Of a stretch of DNA of 64,000 nucleotides, positions 16,542 through 25,668 are shown in pieces; position 1 is the first letter of the stretch; each line of letters begins with the position of its first letter. Under the pieces are notes generated by a model. The model did not search any database. It was not told the origin of the DNA and saw only the letters and a list, made by a program, of their open reading frames with translations. Where the stretch lies: the NCBI GenBank assembly GCA_006969745.1, contig CP030886.1, positions 682,001 through 746,000 on the forward strand, in the 5' to 3' direction. Source of the stretch: Cytophagaceae bacterium. GTDB taxonomy: Bacteria > Bacteroidota > Bacteroidia > Cytophagales > Cyclobacteriaceae. The translations under genes were made by a program, and so were the position numbers.

Positions 16542-17374
16542 AGCTTAGCTGAACAGTTCTTACAAAAAATAGCATCCTTGTCGTGGCCAGTCTTTCCGCA
16601 AGCCACACACTTTCTCGCTGCTGATTCTGATTTCTTTTGCTGTTTCTCAGCATGGGCTATTTCTGTTGTCACAATACCGGTAGGTACCGCAATTATTGCA
16701 TAGCCCATGAGCATAAGCATTGAAGCTACGGCCTGGCCAAATACAGTTTGTGGAGCAATATCTCCGTATCCAACGGTTGTAATTGTAACAATAGCCCAGT
16801 AAATACTTCGAGGAATACTTGTAAAACCACTCTCCCCTCCCTCTATCATATACATAAGCGTACCCATGATCATAGCCAATGTGAATACAGCGCCGAGAAA
16901 GACTAAGATTTTGTGCCTGCTTGCTGCCAATGCGTTGGACAATACTGAAGCCTCTCTTAGATACCTGCCCAATTTCAAGATTCGGAAAATCCTTAAAAGG
17001 CGAATGGATCGAATGACTACCAAATAACTTCCCCCGGCAACAAATAAGGTGAGGTATGTCGGCAATGTTGCCAATAGGTCTATTATACCAAAAAAGCTAA
17101 AAGCGTATTTTTTTGGTTCAGCTGTAATAAACAATCTAAGCAAGTACTCGATTGTAAAAAGAATAGTGAAAAACCACTCTGATACAAAAAATATTGAATC
17201 ATATGATTCCCTTATCTCTTTCACACTTTCAAGCATCACACTGAGTACGCTCAGCACAATAGCCCATAGCAGGATTATATCAAATAATTTTCCAGCACGA
17301 GTCTCTGTTCCGAATACAATTTCGAAGAGTTGCTTGCGCAAATGGGGAAAGTATTTGACATCTGGATGAGACAT
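16538..17374 (-). CDS. Voltage-gated-type potassium channel with C-terminal zinc ribbon
   Basis: 278 aa. Six membrane helices: S1-S3, an S4 with regularly spaced arginines (Arg122, 125, 128, 131), then S5, pore helix and selectivity filter TTVGYGD (199-205), S6. This is the Kv-like ion_trans layout, and the filter predicts K+ selectivity. After S6 there is a short coiled stretch (AEKQQKKSE) and a CxxC-11-CxxC zinc ribbon (Cys256, 259, 271, 274) at the very end, in the cytosol. It probably sets membrane potential; the ribbon may be a tetramerisation or gating module. Single gene; the terminator of the upstream gene lies immediately before its start. Confidence 0.92.
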   Translation of the reverse strand: MSHPDVKYFPHLRKQLFEIVFGTETRAGKLFDIILLWAIVLSVLSVMLESVKEIRESYDSIFFVSEWFFTILFTIEYLLRLFITAEPKKYAFSFFGIIDLLATLPTYLTLFVAGGSYLVVIRSIRLLRIFRILKLGRYLREASVLSNALAASRHKILVFLGAVFTLAMIMGTLMYMIEGGESGFTSIPRSIYWAIVTITTVGYGDIAPQTVFGQAVASMLMLMGYAIIAVPTGIVTTEIAHAEKQQKKSESAARKCVACGKTGHDKDAIFCKNCSAKL

Positions 17375-17393
17375 AGGTTAAAAATACGATTAA

Positions 17394-17423
17394 ATAAAAA
17401 ACCCCACCAAAATGGTGGGGTTT
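17394..17423 (-). terminator. Intrinsic terminator of the SGNH-hydrolase operon
   Basis: Hairpin AACCCCACCA / TGGTGGGGTT followed on the minus strand by T-rich sequence, 26 nt past the hydrolase stop. Confidence 0.88.
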
Positions 17424-17448
17424 AATTCAATGATTTGAAAATATTTTA

Positions 17449-19083
17449 TTAGCCACCGCCAAAAGGTGCATTGATTGGTGCATAATCCAGAGGATTAACT
17501 TCCGGAATCGTTGCATCATAAGTAGTATTAATGGCTTTAATTACTTCATTAGCAATTAATGCTGCACCTCTAGCATTTGGATGTACTCCGTCTGTAGACC
17601 AAACACTATTGTAAAGCTCTTCTTGAGATAAACTCAGAGGTACCAAGTTGATACCTCCAACCTCGATCCCCAATTCACCATCTGCTGCAGCCTCAGCAGC
17701 TGCACCTAAGTTGAGACCAAGTGGACCAGCTTGCGCGGCTGTTAAGCCATACATGTCAGCAAAAAGAGGCCTAACATCTACCAAGGTTACATTTGGATTT
17801 GCGTCCACTATTCCATCGATTATCACATTATAAGTCGCATAAGCAGTGATTGCCTGTACTTGTTCATCCATTGTGAATGTGAATGAATCCGGAACCGGCT
17901 CGCCTACTCCATATACTGAATTAGGATCGTTTTCATCGGCTAGTGTACCAATCACCGAGAGAGCAGTCAGTGGGAACAAATCGCTTTGGCCTGTGGCTGC
18001 AACTACCTGAGCTTGTCTAATACTTTCCAATCCAAAAGCCGAAAGGTCAGTTAGTGACTCATCTGTGATAACAGGCGAATTTGCAACATCTCCAGTGAAA
18101 GAGATATATCGGAAGTCAGCCTCCTCTTGTGTAATATTGGACAAGGCTACCATTTGGTCCAATCCTGCATTGTACTGACCATACGCGGCTAAACTATTCA
18201 AAAAAGCAGCTGTAGGTTCATCAATAGATCCTGCGGGAAGAACTTTCACGCCTCCATTCAAACTTGTAACTGTTTGAAAGAATGGAATAATCGTTACAGG
18301 AGGAACATTCAATACTATTCCCTGCGCACCATCAGCTGTCAGACTCGCTAAAACGGTTGCATATTCGGTTTGAAAATCAGCTGCGCTAGTAATTGTAGCG
18401 ATATCCTCATCTCCACCTGCAGTAGCATAACCAAGCACGTCATTTGACCCAATCCATAGTGTAAAGAATGAAGCATCGGCACTTACAGCATCATTCAAAA
18501 TTGAAGATGATGAAGGGTCCGAAGCAAATGCATTGTAAAATGGATTGCCCACATCTGGGAATCCATATCCAGGAGTTGTTAAATCAACCACCCTTGCTCC
18601 TGGAACTCCGAAGTTATTTAACGAGGATCCTGTATTGGATGATTGAGTAAGAAAGGTCCCTTCGGTAAATTGAATGACATCACCAAAACTACCTGTACCT
18701 GCAATTGCTGCCAAGGCTGCTTCTAAGTCTATAAATGACTTACCTCTAGCAGCACTTCCACTTAGTCCACCAAATCCATTACCGCTGCTGATATCCGGTT
18801 GTACAAATGCACCTCCGCCAGCGCTTAAGAATTGAGTGGCTAAGATGTTTGGAAAAGATGCTTCTTGCCCTTCTGGATAGAGTGCACCGTCAGCAAACCC
18901 GGCCGTTAGTGAATTTCCTACCGCAACGTAATTGGATAGATCTAAATCTCCAGTGCTAGGAGCTGTAGGCTCATTTACCTCAATCCAGTCTTCGACTAAT
19001 TCATCTTCACTGCTGCATGCGAACAAAACAGCAGTAAAAAGTAATAATGTGAGTTTATTATATAAGTTTTTCATTGTCTTCAA
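17449..19083 (-). CDS. SGNH/GDSL-family hydrolase lipoprotein
   Basis: 544 aa. Lipoprotein signal (lipobox LFAC, Cys23), short acidic linker, then a GDSL-type esterase: block I VAVGNSLTAG with nucleophile Ser58, block III IGSNDVLG with the oxyanion Asn, and block V DGVHPNARGA near the C-terminus with the Asp/His pair. The family length is usually 200-350 aa; the extra length is an alanine-rich insertion between blocks. It would be surface- or periplasm-anchored and cleave esters of lipids or acylated glycans. It starts 2 nt after the TonB-receptor stop, so the two form an operon in which the receptor probably imports the product. Confidence 0.9.
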   Translation of the reverse strand: MKTMKNLYNKLTLLLFTAVLFACSSEDELVEDWIEVNEPTAPSTGDLDLSNYVAVGNSLTAGFADGALYPEGQEASFPNILATQFLSAGGGAFVQPDISSGNGFGGLSGSAARGKSFIDLEAALAAIAGTGSFGDVIQFTEGTFLTQSSNTGSSLNNFGVPGARVVDLTTPGYGFPDVGNPFYNAFASDPSSSSILNDAVSADASFFTLWIGSNDVLGYATAGGDEDIATITSAADFQTEYATVLASLTADGAQGIVLNVPPVTIIPFFQTVTSLNGGVKVLPAGSIDEPTAAFLNSLAAYGQYNAGLDQMVALSNITQEEADFRYISFTGDVANSPVITDESLTDLSAFGLESIRQAQVVAATGQSDLFPLTALSVIGTLADENDPNSVYGVGEPVPDSFTFTMDEQVQAITAYATYNVIIDGIVDANPNVTLVDVRPLFADMYGLTAAQAGPLGLNLGAAAEAAADGELGIEVGGINLVPLSLSQEELYNSVWSTDGVHPNARGAALIANEVIKAINTTYDATIPEVNPLDYAPINAPFGGG

Positions 19084-19085
19084 TT

Positions 19086-21935
19086 TTAGAAGTTGCTTAG
19101 AATATTGTCAAGATTCAACTGCACATAGTAGAGTGCTCCAATGCTTGGGTTACCATGAGAGGTTGTATACCGTTCGTTCAGAATATTTGAACCTCCTAGT
19201 TTGATTCTACCATTGATGCCTGGAAGCTGATAGGTAACCTGTGCATCCAGTGTAGCAAAATCGGAGATCACGCTTGATCCGATTGCTGACTGCCACAAGA
19301 AGGCATCTTGCCATCTATACGTAAGTCCAAACCCAATTCTTTCTGTAATCTTTCTGTTGCCAAATGTGATGTTATATCTCCATTCCGGGGTATTGAAAGC
19401 CACGTTATAGGTTCTTGCTGTTAAATCATCAAGATCTTCAAGTTTATTGTATGAAGCATTTGCACCAAAGTTGAACCCGTCAAGGAAGGTGTATTCACCA
19501 CCCAGACCAAATCCATAAGTCTTGATATCCTGATCGATGTTCGTGTCATAGCCATATCGCTGTAGGCTTACACCTGCGGAACCACCATCAACAAAAGTTT
19601 GCAACTCTGAATCGCCATGGCGTGCGCCTGCCGAACCTACAGTATATCCGTTCGGTACAGATTGAATATCTCCAGTAACAACTGCCTGAGTTATATCAAT
19701 CTCAGCACCAAAATCTTGGTAAGTACTATTGTAGTAGAAAGCATCAATTAGCAATCTACCATCTAACAGAAGCCCCTTATACCCAACTTCCCAGGTGCTT
19801 ACTTTTTCAGTTTCAAATGGTTTGTATGCATCAGCAGCCACCACAAGATCAGCGGTATTACCACTTGCTTGAGCAGCCATTACACTTTCTGTGGTATAAA
19901 CTGTATTTCTGTTGATGTTGTAGTTATTAGTAAGAATCTCATTTCTACCGATCAACCTTCTGGTCACAACATCAAGGTCAATGTACTGATCTTGGGTAGT
20001 TGGTATTCTAAATCCTCTTTGGAATGAGGCTCTAAAATTTTGATCTGCAAGGAATTCCCATACCCCAGAAATTCTGGGTGATAGCTGTCCGTCAAAATTC
20101 TCATTCTTATCAAAACGAAGAGAACCTTGTAGCTTGACATTGTCAATAATATTTTTCGAGATCTGAACATATCCTCCAAACTCATTGAAAGAAACCTCAT
20201 CTCCACTTTCATCAAGTGTAAATAAAGTTCCTTCTGAATTGAGAGCATAGGTTCTGAAATTGGCACCTACAACAACATCAGCAAAATCAATTTCATTCTT
20301 GAAATTGTAGCTTCCTTCATAGTGCCAAAGAGCTGAATTATCTAAAAACTTAGCACCGCCTTCTGCAATCGAAAGATTTCTAAATTCATCAAAATCTGAC
20401 TGGAATGTTTCTGAATTTACACCTGGCTGAGCTGCATCCGCAGCGGCTCTGGCAGCAGCATGAAGCGCGGCATAGTCGGTCGGTTGGATTGCTCCGGTTG
20501 ATATTGCACCGGCATAAGTTTGGAAGTAAGTTGGCAAGTATCTTCTTTGATTGATCAATGAAGCAACTGTATTTGCCGCATATGTATCACCTGAGTTCTC
20601 CTGAGTGGTATAACCTCTTATGAAAAAGTTATCTCCTCTTAACTCTAGCTTTCCAGTCCATATTGAGAAGTTATCAAGTATAAACCTGTCATTTGCAGTG
20701 TATACTGAGCTTCCTCTACCCCAATTCATTTGAGCTAAAGCTTCAATTTTATCGTTCAGCCTGTAGTGAAACGCGCCTCCCAGCTTCAAACTTTCAGTCG
20801 TATTATCAACAAAGCTTGATTCAGTGTAGCCTGTAGGTGAGAATGCACCATTCGGACCATTTGGAAGTAAGCTTCTAATAGCCGCGACGCTTGGGCCATT
20901 TACCGGATCTGTCGCTATTACAATATCAGCAACTGTTCCAATATCAACTAAAAAGTCTCCATAAGTATTAATACCATCATAGATTCTGTTATTTGATCTA
21001 TTGGCGGCCAGGTTTCCTTCGACAGTCGCACCACTTTGATCTCTTTGATCTACGCCAATGAAATCCTGAGCTCGTAACCATGAAGCATTGATCTTAAATG
21101 CCATTTTATTGTTGAATGCTTTTGCATATCTCAGTCCCATATCAGTGTAAGGAGACATTTCGTGATCTCTTTCATCTGCATGAGTAACTCCTACTTTAGA
21201 GTAGAAATCCAATCCTTGGTAGTCAAATGGGCTTTTACTATTCATCAACAGAATGCCTTGAATAGCATTTGGTCCGTAAAGTGCTGATGCAGCTCCTGGG
21301 ATTAGCTCAACACTCTCCAGGTCCAATTCACTAATACCAACAACGTTTCCTACCGGGAAATTTAGACCGGGAGCCTGGTTGTCGATTCCATCAATAAGTT
21401 GTACAAATCGAGTGTTTCCATTCGCTCCAAATCCTCTTGCGTTAACGGATTTAAACGTCAAACTCTGAGTACTAAAATCAACACCGTTCATGTTTCTTAT
21501 CGCAGTGTAAAAATCTGGTGAAGGAGCATTTTGGATATCTAAAATATCCATTCGTTCAATACTCACCGGGGATTTAAGCGAGCTTTCCTCTACTCTTGAA
21601 GCAGATACCACTACTTCTTGTCCCAGAAGTGTTGATTCTTCCAATTGAATGTCTACTTGTGTCGTGCTAGAGGTAACCTCTATTCGCTGGGTTTCATATC
21701 CAACATATGAAATCACAAGGTTAAATGGAGGTTGAGATTGCACGGTTAGTGAGAAATTTCCGTCAATGTCTGTAATGGTACCAAGTACAGTACCTTCTAC
21801 AAGGACGTTAACACCGATTAATGCTTCACCATCGCTATCTACGATGTTTCCACTTATCGTGGTTTGAGCATAGGCTGTGACCGACAGGACGGTCAAGACT
21901 AACCCAAAAATCATCTTTGTCAAATTCCTAATCAT
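19086..21935 (-). CDS. TonB-dependent outer-membrane receptor with CarboxypepD_reg-like domain
   Basis: 949 aa. Signal peptide (residues 1-23, ending AYAQ), an N-terminal carboxypeptidase-regulatory-like beta domain (about 25-110, TISGNIVDSDGEALIGVNVLVEG), a plug with NAIQGILLMNSKSP and a 22-stranded barrel ending in Phe (NILSNF). This is the SusC-like/FecA-like arrangement that imports substrates across the outer membrane with TonB energy. No SusD partner is present; instead an SGNH esterase lipoprotein follows. The upstream region contains the gldC terminator and two overlapping palindromes (22034-22071). The substrate is unknown; a lipid or ester-linked compound fits the neighbour. Confidence 0.93.
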   Translation of the reverse strand: MIRNLTKMIFGLVLTVLSVTAYAQTTISGNIVDSDGEALIGVNVLVEGTVLGTITDIDGNFSLTVQSQPPFNLVISYVGYETQRIEVTSSTTQVDIQLEESTLLGQEVVVSASRVEESSLKSPVSIERMDILDIQNAPSPDFYTAIRNMNGVDFSTQSLTFKSVNARGFGANGNTRFVQLIDGIDNQAPGLNFPVGNVVGISELDLESVELIPGAASALYGPNAIQGILLMNSKSPFDYQGLDFYSKVGVTHADERDHEMSPYTDMGLRYAKAFNNKMAFKINASWLRAQDFIGVDQRDQSGATVEGNLAANRSNNRIYDGINTYGDFLVDIGTVADIVIATDPVNGPSVAAIRSLLPNGPNGAFSPTGYTESSFVDNTTESLKLGGAFHYRLNDKIEALAQMNWGRGSSVYTANDRFILDNFSIWTGKLELRGDNFFIRGYTTQENSGDTYAANTVASLINQRRYLPTYFQTYAGAISTGAIQPTDYAALHAAARAAADAAQPGVNSETFQSDFDEFRNLSIAEGGAKFLDNSALWHYEGSYNFKNEIDFADVVVGANFRTYALNSEGTLFTLDESGDEVSFNEFGGYVQISKNIIDNVKLQGSLRFDKNENFDGQLSPRISGVWEFLADQNFRASFQRGFRIPTTQDQYIDLDVVTRRLIGRNEILTNNYNINRNTVYTTESVMAAQASGNTADLVVAADAYKPFETEKVSTWEVGYKGLLLDGRLLIDAFYYNSTYQDFGAEIDITQAVVTGDIQSVPNGYTVGSAGARHGDSELQTFVDGGSAGVSLQRYGYDTNIDQDIKTYGFGLGGEYTFLDGFNFGANASYNKLEDLDDLTARTYNVAFNTPEWRYNITFGNRKITERIGFGLTYRWQDAFLWQSAIGSSVISDFATLDAQVTYQLPGINGRIKLGGSNILNERYTTSHGNPSIGALYYVQLNLDNILSNF

Positions 21936-21979
21936 AAGGTTGATGTTTTGTGAATTAAAATTTTGATATTAATAATACT

Positions 21980-22030
21980 TAAAAAAGCCTACAAACAAGC
22001 ATTTAAAGCCAACTTATTGAGGTAGGCTTT
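21980..22030 (-). terminator. Terminator of the gldC operon
   Basis: Arms AAGCCTAC (21985-21992) and GTAGGCTT (22022-22029) with a 29-nt loop, followed on the minus strand by TTTT. It separates gldC from the receptor gene. Confidence 0.65.
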
Positions 22031-22033
22031 GCA

Positions 22034-22071
22034 AATATTTCATACTTGAAATATTATGCATGCATAATATT
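22034..22071. promoter_or_regulatory. Two overlapping palindromes (operator-like)
   Basis: AATATTTCA-TACT-TGAAATATT (22034-22055) and a perfect 22-bp palindrome with half-site AATATTATGCA (22050-22071) share the AATATT at 22050-22055. They lie 50 nt past gldC and about 100-135 nt upstream of the receptor start. They may bind a dimeric regulator or form an RNA hairpin in the gldC 3' region. Confidence 0.55.
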
Positions 22072-22121
22072 AGTGATTTTTCATGAAATGGAGGAATATC
22101 TACGGAAATGAAAATCCGCTT

Positions 22122-22451
22122 TTATCCTTCATTTTTTACATGTTCTACCAGTTTATCGCACAGTGAGGATATTTCCTGATTCATATATTCGTCACCTGTA
22201 GCATTTAGAACACTTTGCGCCAACCCTCCTAAACAGTCGATGTAGAAGTGCTTCATTTCATCCATTGGCATGTCTTTGGACCAAAGATCTATGCGCATGG
22301 TGTTTTTGTTTTCGTGATCCCATAAAGACAAGCTAATCGACTTAGTTTCTGAGAGACCGGATTGTTCCTTTTCATCCGCATCCCACATAATTCTCTCTGG
22401 AATATTTTCCTTATCTAACTCAACTACGAATTTGATCTCTGACTTTTTCAT
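22122..22451 (-). CDS. gldC: Gliding motility protein GldC
   Basis: 109 aa, the normal size. The sequence begins KKSEIKFVVELDKENIPERIMWDAD and continues with ETKSISLSLWDHENKNTMRIDLW and MKHFYIDCLGGLAQSVLNATGD, all diagnostic of GldC. It is a cytosolic protein associated with gliding motility in Flavobacterium, and is widespread in Bacteroidota including non-gliding species. Here it is the last gene of the ribF/M48-like operon (35 nt gap), while gldB, its usual companion, is replaced by the M48-like lipoprotein. Confidence 0.88.
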   Translation of the reverse strand: MKKSEIKFVVELDKENIPERIMWDADEKEQSGLSETKSISLSLWDHENKNTMRIDLWSKDMPMDEMKHFYIDCLGGLAQSVLNATGDEYMNQEISSLCDKLVEHVKNEG

Positions 22452-22486
22452 TAGGTATTTAACTATTAAGATTGGTACAACCGATT

Positions 22487-23296
22487 TTATCTCGGTAAAG
22501 AATTTCTAAATGATTGATATCGTGATGCAGACTGGTCATCCACCTGTGTGTCGCAACCATTTGCGATTACTACTTGGCTTATGTCTTCGATCCTTGTTTG
22601 ATCCAAACGATGAGCTGCTATAATCTGTGACTGCTGATTAGACTGTACATTTAAAGTTTTTGTGAAAAACAAACCAACTGCATCGCAAGATTGTGCTGTT
22701 TCCGCCAGCATGGTAATAGCCAAGGTATCAGCTTGAAGTTCATTCCCTCTCGTGAATGATAAGAACTCATTGGACAGTTCCAGGTCATTAATTATGCTTT
22801 TTAAATCTGATTCAGAGCCTGAGTTCGCGATTCTCTTTAATCCATTGACACCATATTTAAAAAACAAAGTTTCAGTAATATGCGATTGATCAATGTGGGC
22901 AACCAGATGCGCAATCAATCCTGAAAACTGATCTTCATTATCAAGGAAAAATATCATTCCTGAGGAAATGTAAATATTTCCGCCCGGAAAGGCGAAAGCT
23001 TGTCTATTGTCATCATCTAGCAGATAGATATTCCAGTTAAATTCTTCGCCCTTTGAAATCACAGATGTAGAAGTTATTTCCGCCAAACGGGATTTCGCAT
23101 AGCCATAGGGTATGCTATTTCCTTCCTCTGCTATTATGTTGAATTCTTCATCCTCTACTATTGCTTCGGCTAATTTGTCTCCAAGCAAAATCTCCTCCTC
23201 TTCAGTGAAATCAGCTAATTCATCCGTTTTCTTACAAGAATATAAGAAGACTATTAGAGCCCCCAAAAACCATATGGATGAAAATTTGATTCTCAT
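22487..23296 (-). CDS. M48-like lipoprotein with a degenerate zinc site
   Basis: 269 aa, lipobox LYSC with Cys21. The central part has the layout of secreted M48 peptidases: FAFPGGNIYISSGMIFFLDNE, then the zinc helix, then NELQADTLAI. In place of HExxH it reads HLVAH (His130-His134), so the catalytic glutamate is replaced by leucine, although the downstream Glu186..Asp190 of the third-ligand motif remains. It should not hydrolyse peptides in the usual way, and may be a pseudo-enzyme with a structural or chaperone role. It overlaps ribF by 4 nt and precedes gldC. Confidence 0.8.
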   Translation of the reverse strand: MRIKFSSIWFLGALIVFLYSCKKTDELADFTEEEEILLGDKLAEAIVEDEEFNIIAEEGNSIPYGYAKSRLAEITSTSVISKGEEFNWNIYLLDDDNRQAFAFPGGNIYISSGMIFFLDNEDQFSGLIAHLVAHIDQSHITETLFFKYGVNGLKRIANSGSESDLKSIINDLELSNEFLSFTRGNELQADTLAITMLAETAQSCDAVGLFFTKTLNVQSNQQSQIIAAHRLDQTRIEDISQVVIANGCDTQVDDQSASRYQSFRNSLPR

Positions 23297-24222
23297 GATG
23301 CTAAAATGCTTAACGCTGCTTCTTTGTCTTTATTTAATTGCTGTTTCAATGCATCCAAACTTTCAAACTTCATTTCTTTTCGAAGAGCTTTTACAAACTC
23401 CACTGTTATCTCTTGCCCATATATATCAGCATCAAAGTTAAATAAATGAGCTTCTATCGTTCTTTCTTTACCGCTTACTGTTGGCTTAAATCCAATATTG
23501 AGCATACCTGGATAGGTAGCTCCATTCGTTTTTGCTTTTATGGCGTACGCACCATCTCCCGGTAATAGCTTATATGATTCGTCAACCTTAATATTTGCTG
23601 TTGGGAAGCCAAGGGATTTACCTTTCTTATTTCCGTCAACCACTTGACCGGAAATGGAATAGTTTCGACCAAGCAAGGAATTCGCTAAGTGAATTTCTCC
23701 ACTCTCAAGGGTATTTCTGATCTTTGTAGAGCTGACACCGATACTATCTATTTCTTGTTTTGATATCTCGTTTACCTCAAAACCATATTTCGAGGAATGC
23801 GCTTTCAAAAATTGAATATTTCCTTCACGATTGTTTCCAAAGTGATGGTCGTATCCTATTAAAAGTTTTTTAGTGCCTACGCTATCGACTAAAATTTGCT
23901 TCACAAACTCATCGGCGCTTAGGTTAGAAAATTCAGGTGTAAAAGCAATTTTCAGGATATAATCCACACCGAGATCTGCCACCATTTCTACCTTTTCATC
24001 AAAGGTTGATAGTAACCTTAGTTTATCTGCGTCTTTATTCAAAATAAATCGTGGATGAGGCCAAAATGTAATGAGCACACTGTGCCCATCGTTCTTTTTT
24101 GCTTCTTTGACCAAACGCTTCAAAATGGTTTGATGTCCTATATGAACGCCATCAAACGTTCCTATTGTGACTACAGCAAAGTCAGGTTTCTCGAAATCCT
24201 TTAAGTGATCAACTACTCTCAT
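23293..24222 (-). CDS. ribF: Bifunctional riboflavin kinase/FAD synthetase
   Basis: 309 aa from the ATG at 24222 (MRVVDHL); the frame extends 7 codons further to 24243, which would overlap truB more. The N-terminal FAD synthetase has GTFDGVHIGHQ and GYDHHFGNNREG, and the C-terminal flavokinase has GKSLGFPTANI and PGMLNIGFKPTV. It makes FMN and FAD from riboflavin and ATP in the cytosol. In Bacteroidota truB-ribF is a conserved neighbourhood. The start lies within the end of truB (14 nt overlap), so translation is coupled. Confidence 0.95.
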   Translation of the reverse strand: MRVVDHLKDFEKPDFAVVTIGTFDGVHIGHQTILKRLVKEAKKNDGHSVLITFWPHPRFILNKDADKLRLLSTFDEKVEMVADLGVDYILKIAFTPEFSNLSADEFVKQILVDSVGTKKLLIGYDHHFGNNREGNIQFLKAHSSKYGFEVNEISKQEIDSIGVSSTKIRNTLESGEIHLANSLLGRNYSISGQVVDGNKKGKSLGFPTANIKVDESYKLLPGDGAYAIKAKTNGATYPGMLNIGFKPTVSGKERTIEAHLFNFDADIYGQEITVEFVKALRKEMKFESLDALKQQLNKDKEAALSILAS

Positions 24223-24883
24223 TGTGCTGACGGATAAAATCATCCAAATCTACTGCATCTGACAACTGATAATCCCCTACGCTGGTTCGTACTAATTTTT
24301 TTAAGTATCCTCCCACACCAAGTTTTTGTCCAAAATCATGAGCTAAACTTCTTATGTATGTTCCTTTTGAACAGGCAACTTTGAACTTAACTTCTGGTAA
24401 ATGAGCATAATCAATTTCAAATGCTCGTATTGTCAATATCCGTGGTTCAAGTTTAACTGCTTTATTTTTTCGTGCTTTTTTGTAGGCTCTTTCACCATCA
24501 ACTTTTACTGCCGAATGAGCCGGAGGTACTTGCGATATTTCACCTAAAAATTGACTTCTGGCTTCTTCAAGTTCTTTATCGGTTATATGATTCCATTGGG
24601 TTTCAGAATCAAATTCTGTCTCTAAATCATATGAAGGGGTGGTCTTCCCTATTTCGATAACACCCTCATATGTTTTATCTAATCCTTGAAGTTCATTTAG
24701 CTTTTTTGTGAACTTTCCTGTTCCAATAATTAAAAGGCCTGTGGCTAACGGATCCAAAGTGCCCGCATGACCAATCTTTTTTACCTTGAGCGTATATCTG
24801 AGCTTTTTGACAACATCGAAAGAGGTCCAATCAACTGGCTTGTTAATGAGCAATAATCTTCCTTCTTCGTAGGTGTTTTCCAT
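24209..24883 (-). CDS. truB: tRNA pseudouridine-55 synthase
   Basis: 224 aa from the ATG at 24883 (MENTYEEG); the open frame reaches back to 24922 but the added residues lie within uppP. Catalytic Asp in GHAGTLDPLATGLL, preceded by LLINKPVDWTSFDVV and followed by PPAHSAVKVDGERAY, KVACSKGTYIRSLAHD. It isomerises U55 in the T loop of tRNAs. The ATG overlaps the uppP stop in TAATG, so translation is coupled by one-base overlap. Confidence 0.95.
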   Translation of the reverse strand: MENTYEEGRLLLINKPVDWTSFDVVKKLRYTLKVKKIGHAGTLDPLATGLLIIGTGKFTKKLNELQGLDKTYEGVIEIGKTTPSYDLETEFDSETQWNHITDKELEEARSQFLGEISQVPPAHSAVKVDGERAYKKARKNKAVKLEPRILTIRAFEIDYAHLPEVKFKVACSKGTYIRSLAHDFGQKLGVGGYLKKLVRTSVGDYQLSDAVDLDDFIRQHNESS

Positions 24884-25668
24884 TAGGCTGAAATAATTGC
24901 AATAGCTCCTACTATAAAACAATAGATTGCAAAGTATGTGAGTTTACCTTTTTTGACGATTTTAATCATCCATTTACATGCGATATAGCCAGATACAAAT
25001 GCTGCCAGAAATCCGACTATTAAGCTCACCGCGTCAATAGTATGTAAAGATGGATTTTCTGCATAATCCATCATCTCAAGAAGACTTGCACCCAAAATTG
25101 GGATTAGCACCATTAAAAATGAAAACCTTGCGGCTTTAGACCTTTCTACTCCAAGTATTAGCGCTGTTGCTATGGTAGACCCCGATCGTGAAATACCAGG
25201 TAAGACTGCAAAAGCTTGTGCTATACCAATAATTATAGCACTAATAAATCCTACTGGCTTTGATCCGTCTTTTTTGTAATGCGCAAAAAGTAACAAGCCA
25301 CCCGTAATCAGGAGCATAGAACCAACCAGCATTAAATTGCCAACAAATAGCTCTTCTATTTGATCTTTAAAGAAAACAGCGACTATAAAAACCGGTATCA
25401 TGGAAACAAGAATCTTAGCCACAAACTGTGTGGATTCATTCCATTGGATTTTGAGCAGATCTTTCAAAAGGTTCAAAATATCCTTCTTGAAAACCACCAT
25501 TGTTGCAAGTGCTGTTGCTAGATGAACTATTACCGCAAAAAGCAAATTATCAGAACTTTGAGCATCTAAAAGCACAGATCCTATTTCAAGATGCCCACTA
25601 CTGCTGACTGGCAAAAATTCAGTAAGTCCCTGAATTATTCCCAGAATCAGTGCTTCTATCCAACTCAT
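24883..25668 (-). CDS. uppP: Undecaprenyl-diphosphate phosphatase
   Basis: 261 aa, about eight membrane helices. The active-site motifs are LTEFLPVSSSGHLEI near the N-terminus and LPGISRSGSTIATAL in the middle. It dephosphorylates undecaprenyl pyrophosphate to recycle the lipid carrier of cell-wall synthesis, facing the periplasm. It overlaps the DUF3098 gene by 4 nt upstream and truB by 1 nt downstream, as in the conserved Bacteroidota cluster ftsX-DUF3098-uppP-truB-ribF. Confidence 0.96.
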   Translation of the reverse strand: MSWIEALILGIIQGLTEFLPVSSSGHLEIGSVLLDAQSSDNLLFAVIVHLATALATMVVFKKDILNLLKDLLKIQWNESTQFVAKILVSMIPVFIVAVFFKDQIEELFVGNLMLVGSMLLITGGLLLFAHYKKDGSKPVGFISAIIIGIAQAFAVLPGISRSGSTIATALILGVERSKAARFSFLMVLIPILGASLLEMMDYAENPSLHTIDAVSLIVGFLAAFVSGYIACKWMIKIVKKGKLTYFAIYCFIVGAIAIISA

